NCBI GenBank assembly: GCA_030765065.1
Contig: CM060977.1
Location: forward strand, 100,395,795-100,459,794
Length of the DNA: 64,000 nucleotides
Source of the DNA: Deroplatys truncata
Taxonomy: Eukaryota > Arthropoda > Insecta > Mantodea > Mantidae
Direction of reading: 5' to 3'
The notes below the pieces were generated by a model, which was not told where the DNA came from, searched no databases, and saw only the letters and a list, made by a program, of their open reading frames with translations. Positions 34,821 through 46,985 of this stretch are shown here, in pieces (position 1 is the first letter of the stretch; every line of letters starts with the position of its first letter). A program made the translations under genes and the position numbers.

Positions 34821-36442
34821 AAAATATATTTAAAATGTATGTATTATGGCTGCAGGGATAAAACACATATAAAATTAAAGAAAATATTCGAATTTATGCG
34901 GCTGCATAGAAGCAAATAATTGGTTATTGTCAAGTGTTTAATCTCGCATTAAACAAGTAGTTTATTGCACCTGTTTTGACAGTGTTCTCTCTTAGAAAGT
35001 TCCTAAAGAGCCGTACATAGTTTAGTATATTAGGGAAGGAGGTAGCATAGATATTTCGCGGTTGGAACATTTATATTAGACTCTGTTTACAGATTGTTAT
35101 CTTACTTTTCTGTCTTCCTACCCTATAAACTTTCTCACATCTCCTCCAGTATAGAGAGAAGAACAAAGCCAACACTGAGACCAAACTTCCACACAATGAA
35201 CTCCACTAAAGAAATGACGAAAGCTTGTTTGCTAACTTGTATTGACAATAAAGAAAACGGGCGACAAAACTTTTCCTTTCTTTTCTTTGCGGTTGAAACA
35301 TCCTTCCTTACCCCCTTATTTTTCTTATTTTGTTGGTTTTACCGGTGGCAAATGTCGATGCGGAATTCTCTAACAGGGTTCCTTCTGAATAAAGACCTTA
35401 AGTAAAGGGGAAGTTCGCTGTTCGTCTGTTATTTAGTCCTTTTCACGAATGTTGCTTTAAATTAGCGCTCGGCGAAACTTGCAGAAAGAAAACAGAACAG
35501 CTAACGGCCCAACTTTTCTCTTTACGAAATGTATTCATTCGCAAAACAATATATTCTGAAACTAGGAGTGTTTAGGAGCAATTTTAGAAAGAAGTACTGA
35601 AATGAAAAAAAAAATGAAAGAAGGAAATAGAAAGGAAAAGTGAATGTGGAGAAGAGAAGGCTATATTAAATTCCTAAGGAAGACGCAAGGGTATGAATAC
35701 CTTAGAAAAAGATAAGGAATGTTATACATTCTCGACTTCGCCGCAAATAACGTAAAGTATGAATGCGTTAGGCTAGCGGCTATTTCGATGTGTCGTTGAG
35801 GTATTATTTTCTTTCTTCCATGCGTCACAGTTTTTCTGTATCTAAGGGAACCGAATATACTATTAATAATTATTATAAAGTCATATTCTCTAGGAACGTT
35901 TTCATGTGAATGTTTTTATTATCGAGTGATATGCGGGAGTTACGTAACAATATAAATAAACCCGAAGGAGGGCATGATTGCTTAGTTGAGGCTCTTTCTG
36001 ATACTACTAACATTTTTTTAAAAAATGTGCAACATTTTATACACATAACGTAAAGGTTTATAAATTATGGTCTTTAACCCAAAGTATATCATATTTTATG
36101 CAAAATACATCAGTAGAATTTCAAGCTATTAGAATTATGGCTAACTTATCTGGCAGAACTCATTGTAAACCTTATTTTAGAAGTATATTATTTTGATAGT
36201 TATAAATTTGTGCACACACAAACACACACACAAAGATCTTTTTATAAAAATATTTTTCATTATTACTTAGGAAGCCTAAGATACATACATACATACCGGG
36301 TGAGTCTTCTCAGCCTGCGGATTGAGAAGTAATGCAGTCCTGGCGTTGTACAGACTATCTATGCCGTAAGCACTGTCCACTGCATCGCGTCGTATCAATT
36401 TCGACCGAAATAACTGCTTTGCGCCGTTGTGCGTGCAGAGAC
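34821..36442. other. unassigned stretch
   Basis: About 1.6 kb with no recognised gene. The segment near 35820-36200 resembles 40090-40460 (shared AATATATCAGTAGAATTTCA-like and CTGGTAGAACTCACTGTAAACC-like sequence), so both are copies of another dispersed repeat. Confidence 0.5.
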
Positions 36443-36445
36443 TAA

Positions 36446-37207
36446 GGCCCATTCTCAATGAAATGTAACCGTTGACGCAGCATAAGCGCAAGAATTTACA
36501 TCCATGTTATTTAATGAAAGCGTTCGCATAGAGTCACGCAATGCGGTACACAACGTAAGAGTTTGCAAACTCCAAACTTTATGCTTGCGTTGCATGCATA
36601 GAGGAAGAACTTTGCATTTCTTTCTCCTTGCATTGACCGTTATTCAACAGCACACGATCGCGATGCAAGACTTCACGCCGTGTAAGGTACATGCATGCTC
36701 TCTTCCATTTGGCCGTGGCACTCTCATTTCCCTCAAGAGGTTATCGTAGTCTCCTTACCGAATCCTCCTTTTATTTAATGGATGAACCCAACATCTTCGT
36801 CCCGAAATCGTAAGGCGCAAAGAGATAATGAACATTGCATTAATATAACTTGTGCATCTGTATCATCACATATATAACTTGCTGCAGTTTTCATACTTTC
36901 ACAACTATTTTCAATATTTTGGTCAAACATTCGTGATGTCACTAACGCATCGGGCGGCAGATGGGCGTATGTATGTTTTTGTGATCTATTTATTTATAAA
37001 ATATTGAGTGAAATTTCTTACTTGGTATTGTTGGTTATATCTTTCAATTTGAAACTAACGGTGCACTCTGAAGATTTCCGCAATTGGTTTAAGGATCTAG
37101 AAGCCCATGCCAACTTCTTGTCTTACACCTACAGCTGCGTTGTGAATGGTGTTGCCTGCGCTTATGCTGCGTTATGTTAGCGCTTACATTTCATTGTGAA
37201 TGGGTCC
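36446..37207. mobile_element. PIF/Harbinger-like non-autonomous DNA transposon
   Basis: The ends GGCCCATTCTCAATGAAATG and GGACCCATTCACAATGAAAT (inverted) continue as TIRs of ~50 bp including GCAGCATAAGCGCA. They are flanked by TAA (36443-36445) and TTA (37208-37210), which fits the 3 bp TWA duplication of Harbinger elements with one change. No transposase is present. Confidence 0.75.
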
Positions 37208-37489
37208 TTACACTCGTATCGCAACAGTGTGCGCTTGGCCTTCAGTGGTGACGTTCCCAGGTTCAAATACTAACTCTCGAAGGTACTTTTTATGTTTAGT
37301 AAATTTAACGGGAACTGGTAATTTGGCATGGAAGTGTCATTTCAGTTAATTAGTTTAATTATGTGAATTTCATTAAAATACAAATTGTTACTTGTCAAAA
37401 TATGCAGATCTACTTTCTAGTGCATTCGGAAAGAAATCATGATTTGCTAGAACGTTCTCGAACCATGAACAGAAATGAATAACGAACTC

Positions 37490-37605
37490 ATTTATTCGCA
37501 GGCATGATTTGAACTTCCGACCTTCACCATGACTTTCCAGCATGTTAACTATTGCGCCACTAGAGCACATTAACAATCGGCACCACCGTATCCCTAATCA
37601 GCGGA
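37490..37605 (-). mobile_element. tRNA-like SINE head (minus strand)
   Basis: The minus strand reads AATGTGCTCTAGTGGCGCAA, then AAGTTCAAATCATGCC, a weak B box. Only the ~100 bp head is recognisable. Confidence 0.5.
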
Positions 37606-37689
37606 CTGATGGATGCGGTGTCAGCACATCCATTTTGCAGCATCAATAAAATACAGGGTTGCCTAGTTACCAAACCACAGGATAAGAAG

Positions 37690-38290
37690 GCTCACGCGGT
37701 ATATATAAGAGAGGATAATGTACACATTTCTGAGCAGTTTTTTGCAATATAAGCAGAAGGGATGCAAGTTAACAATGAGTGATGTTTCAGACTTCATACG
37801 CATGGCATGGCAGCGCTGTTGTGCATAGGAGACACAACAGCGCACTCAATGTGAAATGTATCGTATGAGACGTATGGGTTCTTAGATTCCCAAATAATGC
37901 AGTTATGCCTGTTACCTCGGCCACTCGCATGAGATGTGGCTTTGTCTATGAACATCCGCTTCCTACCTCTTGCATATCATGACAGAAAACTAGAGATGAG
38001 CTTCGTAATTAAGCTGTGTCAGAACATGCTATCGCTGAATATGGATGGACACATCTTAAGCATTGTCTAACGATCCTCTTCACACGTTGCGTATGGCGTA
38101 TTCTGCTCTGCTGATATGTGGTGGAGTGACTTCCATGGACTTTCACCATTTTGTTTAATATGCACGATAGTGCTGCCATCCCACGCGGATGAGGTCTGAA
38201 ACATTACTCATTGTTAACTTCCATCCTTTCCGTTTATTGTACAGTAAACTGCTCAGATATGTGTGCATTATCTCTTATATACATAACGTT
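37690..38290. mobile_element. fold-back element with ~135 bp imperfect inverted ends
   Basis: GTATATATAAGAGAGGATAA...GAGTGATGTTTCAGAC at the left end is matched in inverse orientation at 38150-38290 over ~135 bp at roughly 75-80% by eye. The loop of ~330 bp shows no gene. Exact ends and target duplication are not clear. Confidence 0.65.
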
Positions 38291-38299
38291 TTACTTTTC

Positions 38300-38950
38300 T
38301 GGCATCTCAAACGGATTACTCCTTTCCATTGAAATCTCGGCGTCAAATGTTTGGGTGGAATAGGTTAACAAAGAAAGTAAAAACTGTTGTTTTACACTCA
38401 TGGGGACTTCTTTTTCAAACATACTTTCATAAGTATTTCTAGTACACTAAACTCTTCGCATAAAAATTAGTTCTTACGTTACGATACCCATAATTTTCGT
38501 ACCTAACATATTAATAACACTTAAATTTAGATGATAGAGCGAGAGGTAATCCGGAATCTTTACATTTCCTCACAATCACCACGAGATCGACAGGAGCGAG
38601 CCTAAATATTCATTAAGATTTATGTATTCACACTTAACTTACATGGGATTATGACGTAAGGTCACCTATTTTAATAATTAATCCATTTTAGCTTTGGATG
38701 GCCATTATATTATGCAGAAATATACAGATTACTTTTATCTAATTGTTTCAACGTGGACTGCCATGTTCTAATACGTGTTAACTCTCCAGTTGCCTTGCAG
38801 AAAGAGGAAGGTACTGCTCACACACCCCACGATTATCAAGTTAGCCCCACCCTTTACGGCACGTCACATCTTGTCCGTGTTACTAACCTACACTACCGTG
38901 TTGCCAGTACTAACATCCCCAGTGCTACCAACACGTCGCATAATATATTT
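38300..38950. other. no feature seen
   Basis: AT-rich DNA; open frames at 38753-39016 are incidental. Confidence 0.4.
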
Positions 38951-38956
38951 TTGCCG

Positions 38957-39016
38957 CATTTCTTTCTACAACGCTTAGTTTTGGAGATATTGTACAGTGT
39001 CAACTTAAATGGTTGA
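38957..39016 (+). repeat. solo end related to the palindrome-axis hairpin
   Basis: CATTTCTTTCTACAACGCTT through CAACTTAAATGGT matches the right half of the axis hairpin (15685-15742) with few changes. It shows the axis sequence belongs to a dispersed family. Confidence 0.75.
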
Positions 39017-39075
39017 GGTATGTATGTATGTATGTATATATATATATATATGTGTGTGTGCGCGCGTGTGTGTGT
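39017..39075. repeat. simple repeat (ATGT/AT/TG)
   Basis: GTATGTATGTATGT, then (AT)n, then (TG)n and CGCG, directly followed by a family R copy. Confidence 0.9.
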
Positions 39076-39925
39076 AATATTTTCTCTATCCTGTATGGGG
39101 TATACAAATTATTCCTACGAAAGGTCACTTTCCTGTCTGCTTTATTTCAATCTAGGTAAACCTTTCCGGACGTAGCTGCATTACGCATTTCGTCACAGAT
39201 AGGAAGCGAATTGCTGTATTCAATGTTTTAAAACTGGACGCTTACCTGACCTTAAAATTGTATATTCTTTCCATCCAATCGCGAAAAACGACTAAAAATT
39301 GACAGGACTTTAAAAGATTGGCTAAGTAATGAACAATTCGAACGATTAATAACGAATATCTGAGAAATGGCTAATGCACAAAAAAGTCATTTGAAATAAA
39401 TTGTATGTTTAAAAGAGATCTACATTTTTCGTGAAGTACGTTTTCGTCTATTGCTTAACGTTATTCAATTATACAGTATTGTACCAAATTCCTTCTAAAT
39501 TAAGAGGAATTCACGAGCTATTCTCATAAAATTCAGTATGTACATTTTAATACGTATAATACATGGTATTTTAATCAGTGATTAAAGCCATTTTCTTGGA
39601 AAATAAAAAGTTTCAAAAAAGTTTCCATGTAAAGGGTACTTTGAGGTTGAGATATTTTCTTGAATATCTTCGTGTCGCATCCTTAGAAGGTACTAAATGT
39701 ATATACTAAGTTTGGTATTTATCCGAATTTTCGTTTTTGAGTTATGCTGTTCACAGACACACACAGGTATCCAAACACCACACACACGGGTCACTTTTTA
39801 AAAATTCTTATTTGTTTCAGCTGGGCTCAAAACATGCATTTCCAGTGAAATTTCGGTATCAATTTTTTTCTGTAATGCAATACCTTCTTGGTCTATCATG
39901 TAAGTGGCAGAGAAAGTAAAAATGA
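39076..39925 (+). repeat. family R repeat, nearly complete
   Basis: It runs from TTTTCTCTATCCTGTATGGG to GTGGCAGAGAAAGTAAAAAT and includes GTTATGCTGTTCACAGACAC and the 3' segment. Confidence 0.75.
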
Positions 39926-40670
39926 ACAATGTAATCAAAGGGAACAATTAGCACAAATTGAAAGGCTGTTAAAGGATATGGTATATAGAATTTTTTTTTA
40001 AATTGAAAGGAATCCTTTAGTGGCCAACAGTGAAACATTCCTAATTAGCTGTCTGCCTAGGCGAGTCTAATACGGAAGGAAACGAACATACTGGGGATTG
40101 CGTTATATTATATATTCTATTATTATTTAGTAGGATTCTCTTGGAACGTTTTTGTGTAAATATTTTTGTTATCGAAGTGAAAAAGAGAGAGTTACATGAC
40201 GATTTAAATAAGCGTGAGCGGAGAGCGTGGTTGTGCATTTGAGACTTTTTCTTATATTTTTTTCTCATAGGTTTCCCATTTTCCAACAAAATATAGTGTT
40301 TTGAGACATTTACTGCACATATGTTTATCGTTTTCTAAAATATAAATGTTATTCACTGTTTTATGGAAAATATATCAGTAGAATTTCAGGCATTGAACTT
40401 ATGGCTAAGATATCTGGTAGAACTCACTGTAAACCTTATTTTAGAAGACATATTTTGGGCATTGTAAATATGTACATACATATGTTTCTGTTTATGAAAC
40501 AGAATTAATATATTATGACATATGATCCAATATTTGTAATTCTAATGATCGAAATTGACAAATTATTGAAACTCCTTAAAATAGGCTTAAAAAGCTTCAC
40601 TAGGTTAGCTTTATGTTGGTTAAAGCTTTTAATAAGGCATGCCAAGGAGTAATAACATTACCAGATAAAA
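39926..40670. repeat. unassigned stretch; shares a dispersed segment with 35.8-36.2 kb
   Basis: No gene. The part at 40130-40460 is similar in order to 35870-36200, with related sequence around GGAACGTTTT and AACTCACTGTAAACCTTATT, so it is a second copy of an unclassified repeat. Confidence 0.5.
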
Positions 40671-40672
40671 TA

Positions 40673-42442
40673 CAGTAAAATTTTTTAACCTGGACACCAA
40701 TGTTTTAATAAAGAATTGTCCAACCTAACGGGGTATCCAACAAAGAGGGGGTAAATTTTTGTTTGTATGTAATTGATAAGAAATGCGTGTAGGCTACATA
40801 ATGCCAAGCAACTGCTGTATCAAAAAAAGACTAAAAAAATTGTACAAAAAACGTATGTACTGTGTTACTGTTCTATTCATTTTAAATCACATTCAGATGA
40901 AATACAGTACATATGTATTGTGGCGTGTATATGTATGTATTGTCACACCGGACACATTGTTGCTTTGTTAGCGGCAGTATTGTTGGTGCAATTCTTTCGG
41001 CTGGAGGTTTTGAATTTCGTCGACCTGGCATCTCTCCCCACCTCCTGGTCAAAGGTGGAGAGAGGGGGGAAGTAAGCGTTATCTTCTTTGTGTGGTGTGT
41101 GTAGGGTGGCGTAGCGGCAGTATTGTTGGTGTAATTCTTTCGGCTTGGGGTTTTGAATTTCGTCTGACGTAGCATTTCTCCCCACCTCCTGGTCAGAGTT
41201 GGAGAGAGGGGGAAGTAAGCGTTATTTTATTTGTGTGGTGTGTGTAGCGTGGCGTCACTTACTTCAAGTCTAGTGTCTGGCATGGAAGGATGTGTGTGAA
41301 TGTGACCTCGTGTGTGTAACATCTCCCTCCAATGTCTTTCTTTTAGTATTTGCTGTATGATGTAGGGACATTAATATTCAATAAACCGCAGGTAATGTGA
41401 TTAATGTAAAATTATGTGTATTTTTGTAATAAAAATCCCACGCCTGCTCTGAAATGTGTAGTTAACATCCTGGTCCTCTTGTTGCCACTGCAGCTACGTC
41501 TCCCAATGTTTATGCTGGGCTAAATAAAACTTAATACCTAGCTGCAAACCTTATGGCCTTACTCCGGTATATAACAGTATTGACTAATTGCCACTGCTGT
41601 TTGAAAAAGTATGTTAAAAGACACCGCTTGGTATTCTTAATTTCTGGGCCATGCTCCTTTTCTCAATATCTCGTTCAAGTCCAAATAAAAATTTATTCAG
41701 TTTTGGCTGACCGTGTGGATATACATAATTCTCCAATTCCTTAATGCTCTCAAGAGCTCATTGATGGGTGGGTGGAATTTCAGGAACAGACATCACATCA
41801 TCTTCCTCCGAAGATATTTCTTCATCCTTGTTATCGGTTGATAAAACCTTCTCTGTCACTTCTTGAGTGGTAGCAGGAACGTCTTCATGAACCTCTAATA
41901 CGTCATACAAATTTCCTATGGCTTCAATGTTAGGAAATTGACTAAGATGAACTTCGGGAAGGCGCTCTTAGTAAGATGTTCTCAATAGGGTGTACCTCTG
42001 TTGCAGCAATATTCTCAATGATATCTTCTACTTATGTCTCTGCAGTTGCTTCTTGTAGAAGTCCTGTTTGCCTAAAACATTTCACTATTGTATCTTGCAA
42101 TACATATTTCCGGTCCCATGAATCCATCTTATTGGATCAAGAATAGTTACTGCTTTAACAAATTCTGTTGCATTATTGTAGTGGTCTGCAGCATTAGTTG
42201 AATATCACTTAACCCTTACAGGTACATGCATACGTACGTACAGAAATACACGACAAAACTAAAGAATAATTGTCTAAGATAGAAACATAGGGGATGTCCA
42301 GCTTCCAGGATTCAGGAATATCCGACATACAGGTTCTATTTGGACATGTAAAAACTTGGGAGTTTGTCCGGTTTCAAGAAAATATGTACAACGTAACGAG
42401 GTGTCTAACATACCGGGGTGTCTAAATATAGAGGTTTTACTG
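40673..42442 (-). mobile_element. pogo/Tigger-like DNA transposon, decayed
   Basis: The right end reads inward as CAGTAAAACCTCTATATTTA followed by GACACC, the usual Tigger start. The left end is CAGTAAAATTTTTTAACCTGGACACC. TA flanks both sides (40671-40672; 42443-42444). On the minus strand, pieces read ADHYNNATEFVKAVTILDPI, then IVKCFRQTGLLQEATAET and a Glu/Asp-rich EDVPATTQEVTEKVLSTDNK, matching the acidic C-terminal region after the DDE domain in Tigger/jerky proteins. The DDE core itself is absent, so this is an internally deleted copy. A 143 bp tandem duplication lies inside. Confidence 0.85.
40968..41253. repeat. 143 bp tandem duplication
   Basis: Unit 1 begins at GCGGCAGTATTGTTGG (40971) and unit 2 at 41114. 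Units are ~90% alike by eye, with CTTTCGGCT, TTTTGAATTTCGTC, TCTCCCCACCTCCTGGTC and GGAAGTAAGCGTTAT in each. More GC-rich than its host element, so possibly an inserted fragment that then duplicated. Confidence 0.85.
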
Positions 42443-42444
42443 TA

Positions 42445-42918
42445 TTTAGTTCAAGATTGCACTCTTGGCTTGTGAATAACCCAGCTTACTGTAACAATGA
42501 ATTTATCGTTCCTAATGCATGTGCTATTGATATTCAATTTGTAACATTCTTGAGTTTAGACGGAATGTGCCCGATTTAATTTTATGTGTTAATTTATTTT
42601 GTGTTTAATTTGATATACGAATGATATGTGTGTACAATGTGAACACCATGTAAATAGCCATTTTTTTATAATGTAATATTTGTGTTATATATAATGTTCC
42701 TGTGTCACTAGCTTAGAATGTCTTAAACTCTGCCGTTTGTAGAAAATATGTTATTCGCATGTGCAGAGGAAACCGGTATCTTTTGTGTTAGTCTAGGATA
42801 AGATTTTATGACTTTGTCTCCGCTACGGAAGTATGGAGTGAGGAAAATATAACAGAATGGAAAATTACCGAAAGAAGCCCGGGAAAAAGCCACGTGACAT
42901 ATTCAAACTAGCCAACAA

Positions 42919-42960
<42 letters not shown>

Positions 42961-43350
42961 TAAATAATATTTAGCCACGCTGAGAGAACCGCGAGAATTC
43001 ATCCAATAAGAAATCCGATCCTAAAATGTCAAGTGGAGGGTGGTCTTCCATAAATAGTCGAGATTTACCCCAAATACCAAGGAGTTGACTTGTAGATAGA
43101 AACGAGGAATCCACGCTACTCCGTATGGCAAAGTTGGCGCGCAAATGGTATTCTTTTGTGCGGACGTGTAAATGTGACCAACCATATATTAATTAAAAAT
43201 GTATCGGTGATTCCCGTGTTCTATATAGTGATAAGTGAACAGGAATATTATTCAGTGCCTTTAAAGTGATAAGTGACAATAAATTGCAGTTACCTAAACA
43301 TTATGATAAGTAGTGAATTCACCTCTGAGCTCCTTTGTATCACTACCGAG
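42445..43350. other. unassigned stretch with a (TA)n microsatellite
   Basis: (TA)n lies at 42921-42957. The part around 43030-43320 has a terminal-repeat-like look (TATATAGTGATAAGTGAAC...CAGTG), but I cannot delimit an element. Confidence 0.35.
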
Positions 43351-43353
43351 ATC

Positions 43354-43590
43354 GACGAGCTTATTTGCAATCCTGATAGGCAAAGTCCATGCAGACATCG
43401 CCGTTGAGAATCAACCAGCCAGGGCAATAAGATGAAGCCACGTCAGACGGAGAACATAAAACAGGTAGAGTGAATTTTCCCATTACTTCCCCTGTATCTG
43501 CCACTACACCGCGTTCGACTCCAACCCGCGCGGTCATCGAACCCGGGACCGCAACCAACGGTCTTCGTAGCATAGAGGCGCGACGACTGA
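43354..43590 (-). mobile_element. tRNA-derived SINE (minus strand)
   Basis: The minus strand reads CAGTCGTCGCGCCTCTATGC then GCGGTCCCGGGTTCGATGACC, with a good B box. About 150 bp of body follow. Confidence 0.75.
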
Positions 43591-43815
43591 TGCAGAGTTA
43601 CATTAATATTGTGACGTAGTGGCTATGGCTCAAAGTTATAGCAAGTCAGCGGCATTTAAGTTGGACAAAAACATAAGCAAATCGCGTTCTCACCCTTGTA
43701 AATGTCGGAAATGCTATCAGCAAATAACAGAATCTTTTGGAAATTTCTTCTTCCTTCCTCCAGAACGTGTGTCCCGATAGCTCAGGAATTTCTGTGGAAA
43801 ACTCCATTGGTTATA

Positions 43816-44592
43816 CAGAGTGTATCATGATTAATAGCGCAAACTGAAACGGTTAAAGATATACGATAATAGGAGCAAGAAGTTCCAGTAGATATGGATC
43901 GCAAATAAACCGTGTGCGTGGTTTATTATTGCGAATGTGTGGTTATGAACCGCCACTGACGTGAATTGCTTGAAGATAGTCTCCTTGAGCAACGTCGGAG
44001 TATGTGGTACATGCATGATGGAGCACCGGCACACCCGGTCGAAGAGGGTCTGTTCCTGGGCCTCCACGATCACCTGATGTCAATCCTTTGGATTTTTCTC
44101 AATGGGATCACCTCAAAAACGTAGTGCGCAGCACTCCCGTTGAAGTACTGGAGCAGAGAATTGTCTGTGCTTGTCAGGAATTCGGAGATGTTCCGGAGGT
44201 GTTTGAAAGAATTCAAAAGTCACTGCAGAGATGAGTGTGGCATTGCATCCAGATACAAGGACGCGACACTTTGAATACCTCCTTTAATAGGGTACAGGGT
44301 CAGTATTAATAACATGTAACCTACTAAAGTAAAATTGTATTCCTTGTTAAGTTAAGCTATGAGTGAACTTTGAGGCAACTTAGAATGTCAATTATTAAAC
44401 GAAAAGCCACTTTTAAAATTAATTTGTACTAATTAGGAACGGTGTTGCTTAATGAAGTCAATGGCGGCTTGTAATCACACATTTACAATTATTATGGTTC
44501 ACTTGCGGACCCATGTTTACTGGAACGTTTTTGCTTCTACTATCGTATACTCCAACCGTTTCAGTTTGCGCTATTAATTATGATACACCCTG
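43816..44592 (+). mobile_element. mariner-superfamily element, internally deleted, inserted in the GTGA-rich repeat
   Basis: The ends CAGAGTGTATCATGATTAAT and CAGGGTGTATCATAATTAAT (inverted) continue for ~65 bp as TIRs and are flanked by TA (43814-43815; 44593-44594). Inside, the plus strand reads MWYMHDGAPAHP, then PRSPDVNPLDFSQWDHLKNV-like pieces in two frames, then REFGDVPEVFERI-like text: the C-terminal third of a DDE transposase with the HDGAP and SPD motifs. Truncated and non-autonomous. Confidence 0.88.
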
Positions 44593-44980
44593 TATAAGCG
44601 AGCGTTCTCGCGAGATAGCTGAGTTGAATCAGTAGAGTCAGTGAACGAGTTAGCGAGTGCGATTCTGGTGCATCAGGTGCGGTTCTACGAGAGAGTTTGT
44701 GATAACTCTGACGTGCAGTAAGTGCTGCTACGTAGGAGAGGTTGAAGAGGCCCTGTGCTCGTCTCCCTAGCGAGTGAACCGTCCAGAAGAATTGGCTACT
44801 GCATGCGTATTGATTACGCCGCTACGTCAATAAGGAAAGTGAAGTGACGGGGTATTAAACTAGTTCACATTAGTGAAGTGATAGTGTGAACTAAGAGAAG
44901 TTTAACTACATTAAAACAATAAAGTTATATTAAGAACTTAGAGAAGTGACAGTTTAAAAGCTGGACAAAGTCAAATTATT
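44593..44980 (+). repeat. GTGA-rich dispersed repeat, copy 2 (split by the mariner-like element)
   Basis: It follows the same order as 31680-32090: TAAGCGAGCGTTCTCGCG, then GTGCGATTCT, GACGTGCAG, GTGAACTA and AAAGCTGGACAAAGTCA. About 30 bp upstream of the mariner-like element (TGTGGAAAACTCCATTGGTTA) also align with copy 1, so the element split this copy at its TATA-like box. Fossil fragment. Confidence 0.65.
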
Positions 44981-46300
44981 GTAAATTTGTATTAAGTTTG
45001 GTTTACAGTGTATACAATTAATTTGTATTTTACTCTTATCTACTGACCATTACAGTTGTATTTAATTATCTAACGACAGTAAACCTGAGTGATTGAATTT
45101 TCCGTGCATTTTTTCTCCGGTGTAATATTTTGCACTTCTCTCAACTTTTATTATGATATTTATGATGCAATTTTTAAATTCGCAGAGTGAAAGATCGCAA
45201 ACAAGTTTCCCAGTATATGGCTATTGAAACTTGCTATGCAGTTACTAATATATGACAAATGTGTTACGCCACCAAGCTCATTCAAGTTTGATAAGTATAT
45301 ATTTATGCAGCAGCTGAAACTCATAATTGAATATAACATAAAAGCTACGTTAAACTGACTATTCAAAGCTATACTTCTTAGAAAACTTATTTTTCCCAAT
45401 AAGGAATATATATCTGAAATCTGCTAAAAATTACGAAAATGGCATCATAAAAATTTTCTGTAAAATAGTTTAAATTTGTGTTTTGAAACGCATAATCCAG
45501 GAACGGCTTAACATACATATACCAAAATTGCAACCAGACTTCTTTATACAGGTGTAAGTTATGGTAAAAGATCCAAAATATCCAGTAGAATAGAACTTCA
45601 TCGCTCTCCGCTGGGTTGGAACCCCCGAGTAGATCACTGATACCATAATTATTGACGGGGAGATATAAATATTTAAATAAAGAAATTATAGTAAGATAAA
45701 TAAATAGTTGCAATAAATAATTTCTTTATATTGGAGCAATATATAATGTTTTGTAATAAGTCCAAAATGAAATATTTGTCCGGAAAGAAAAAGTTATGTA
45801 AGGAAGACATTAGCAACAGCCGAGCATAGAACGTAGTAGCTTAAAGATTCTTGGAATGCAGTTAGGATTTAGTTCAGTAAGTTTGAAAAGTCACGTAGGC
45901 AGCAATTCTGTAAATTTAAAATGTGAAAGGTACGGCTTAGGAACAAGGTAAGCGACGCATATGTAGGATTTTAAGATTGGCCCGTGTAAGGAGGAACGTT
46001 GGGATGGAGGTTAAGTAGGTGGAGCTTAAGTTAAGAAAGGTTCGTGCATTTTGATCAGAGACACTTTGGTGAGACATTAGTGACTCTCCTGAGATTCTTG
46101 ACTCTCGTGTGACTTACTCTTGTGTGTAATTTTTAAGTTGTGTAGCACATATTCACGCACATGAACGGTGTTAGGAAGATTTAGTGGCTATTCAGAGGGA
46201 CCCTTCCGAGCAACATTCTACGACCTATGGCAACTGACAATTAGCTTAATTATTCTTATAGAAGTAATTAATTCGTAAATTTAACAGTCATCGACTCTTC
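44981..46300. other. unassigned stretch with an unrecognised minus-strand frame pair
   Basis: Two adjoining minus-strand frames (45387-45713, 108 aa; 45160-45399, 79 aa) are rich in Phe, Tyr and Trp. They match nothing I know; aromatic-rich text is common in translated AT-rich DNA. No splice or start context supports a gene. Confidence 0.25.
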
Positions 46301-46520
46301 TCAAACTGAACATTTTAAGTCAACATTAAAATTTCTCAGTTCACTAAACTGGCATTATCCTTTAATAATATACTCGCACATACCCTGAGATAAAGAACTC
46401 ATAGGTATACCACTGGAGCAGCTGGCGAACCAGACAACGCGGAACGAGCTACGAGATGACGTCGTAGAACTCATCAACAGACTGTGTAACATTAAATGTT
46501 ATCAAAATTTGAAGCAAAGG
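46301..46520 (+). other. possible remnant of a retroelement leader
   Basis: The stretch around 46415-46480 (GAGCAGCTGGCGAACCAGAC and CAACGCGGAACGAGC) resembles the TGGCGAxC primer-binding region that follows the long terminal repeat in many insect retroelements. No matching repeat or coding part is seen. Old fragment at best. Confidence 0.2.
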
Positions 46521-46837
46521 GTACTGTATCAAATGTGTGGCAACGCGATTGGCTTCATCACGAATAACAAAAGTAATTCGGAGGCACTTAACGCTTGGTA
46601 ACACGCAAACATAAAACAAGGAACATTATATTTTAACGATCTCTTCATTTTTCCTTCAGTAAGTTCCTCTCTCTTATGGAGAGAATTCCACAGAATTATA
46701 CAAAATCCAATTTCAGTCAAAAGGACCTCAAAGGCTATTTGAAAAATCCAACATAACCGCTTTGTTTTCTAAATGCCTGATATTTGTAATAAAATTGTTA
46801 AGAAGCATTTCTGAGAAAGCAAACAATAACTTTTGAC

Positions 46838-46985
46838 TTCTCTACCACCTACCTGTAATAGATGCGAGGAAGTATTGTATTCCACCCAAATATTTCATAC
46901 GAAGGTTTATTAGGTACGTGGAAGAGAAACTGTACCTGAAAATACATATTTCTGATGAAATACTGATATCGAATTTTACGAACGA
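46838..46985 (-). repeat. family R repeat, terminal fragment
   Basis: ACTTCTCTACCACCTACC through GAAGTATTGTATTCCACCCA to ATCGAATTTTACG. Confidence 0.65.

Noticed and set aside
35070-35092. Third copy of the 50 bp segment shared by the hAT fragment and the mariner
   Set aside because: Only about 16 bases (TTAGACTCTGTTTACA) match; too short to separate from chance.
45160-45713. Aromatic-rich frame pair as a receptor gene
   Set aside because: Frames do not join without a shift and match no receptor motif I know.
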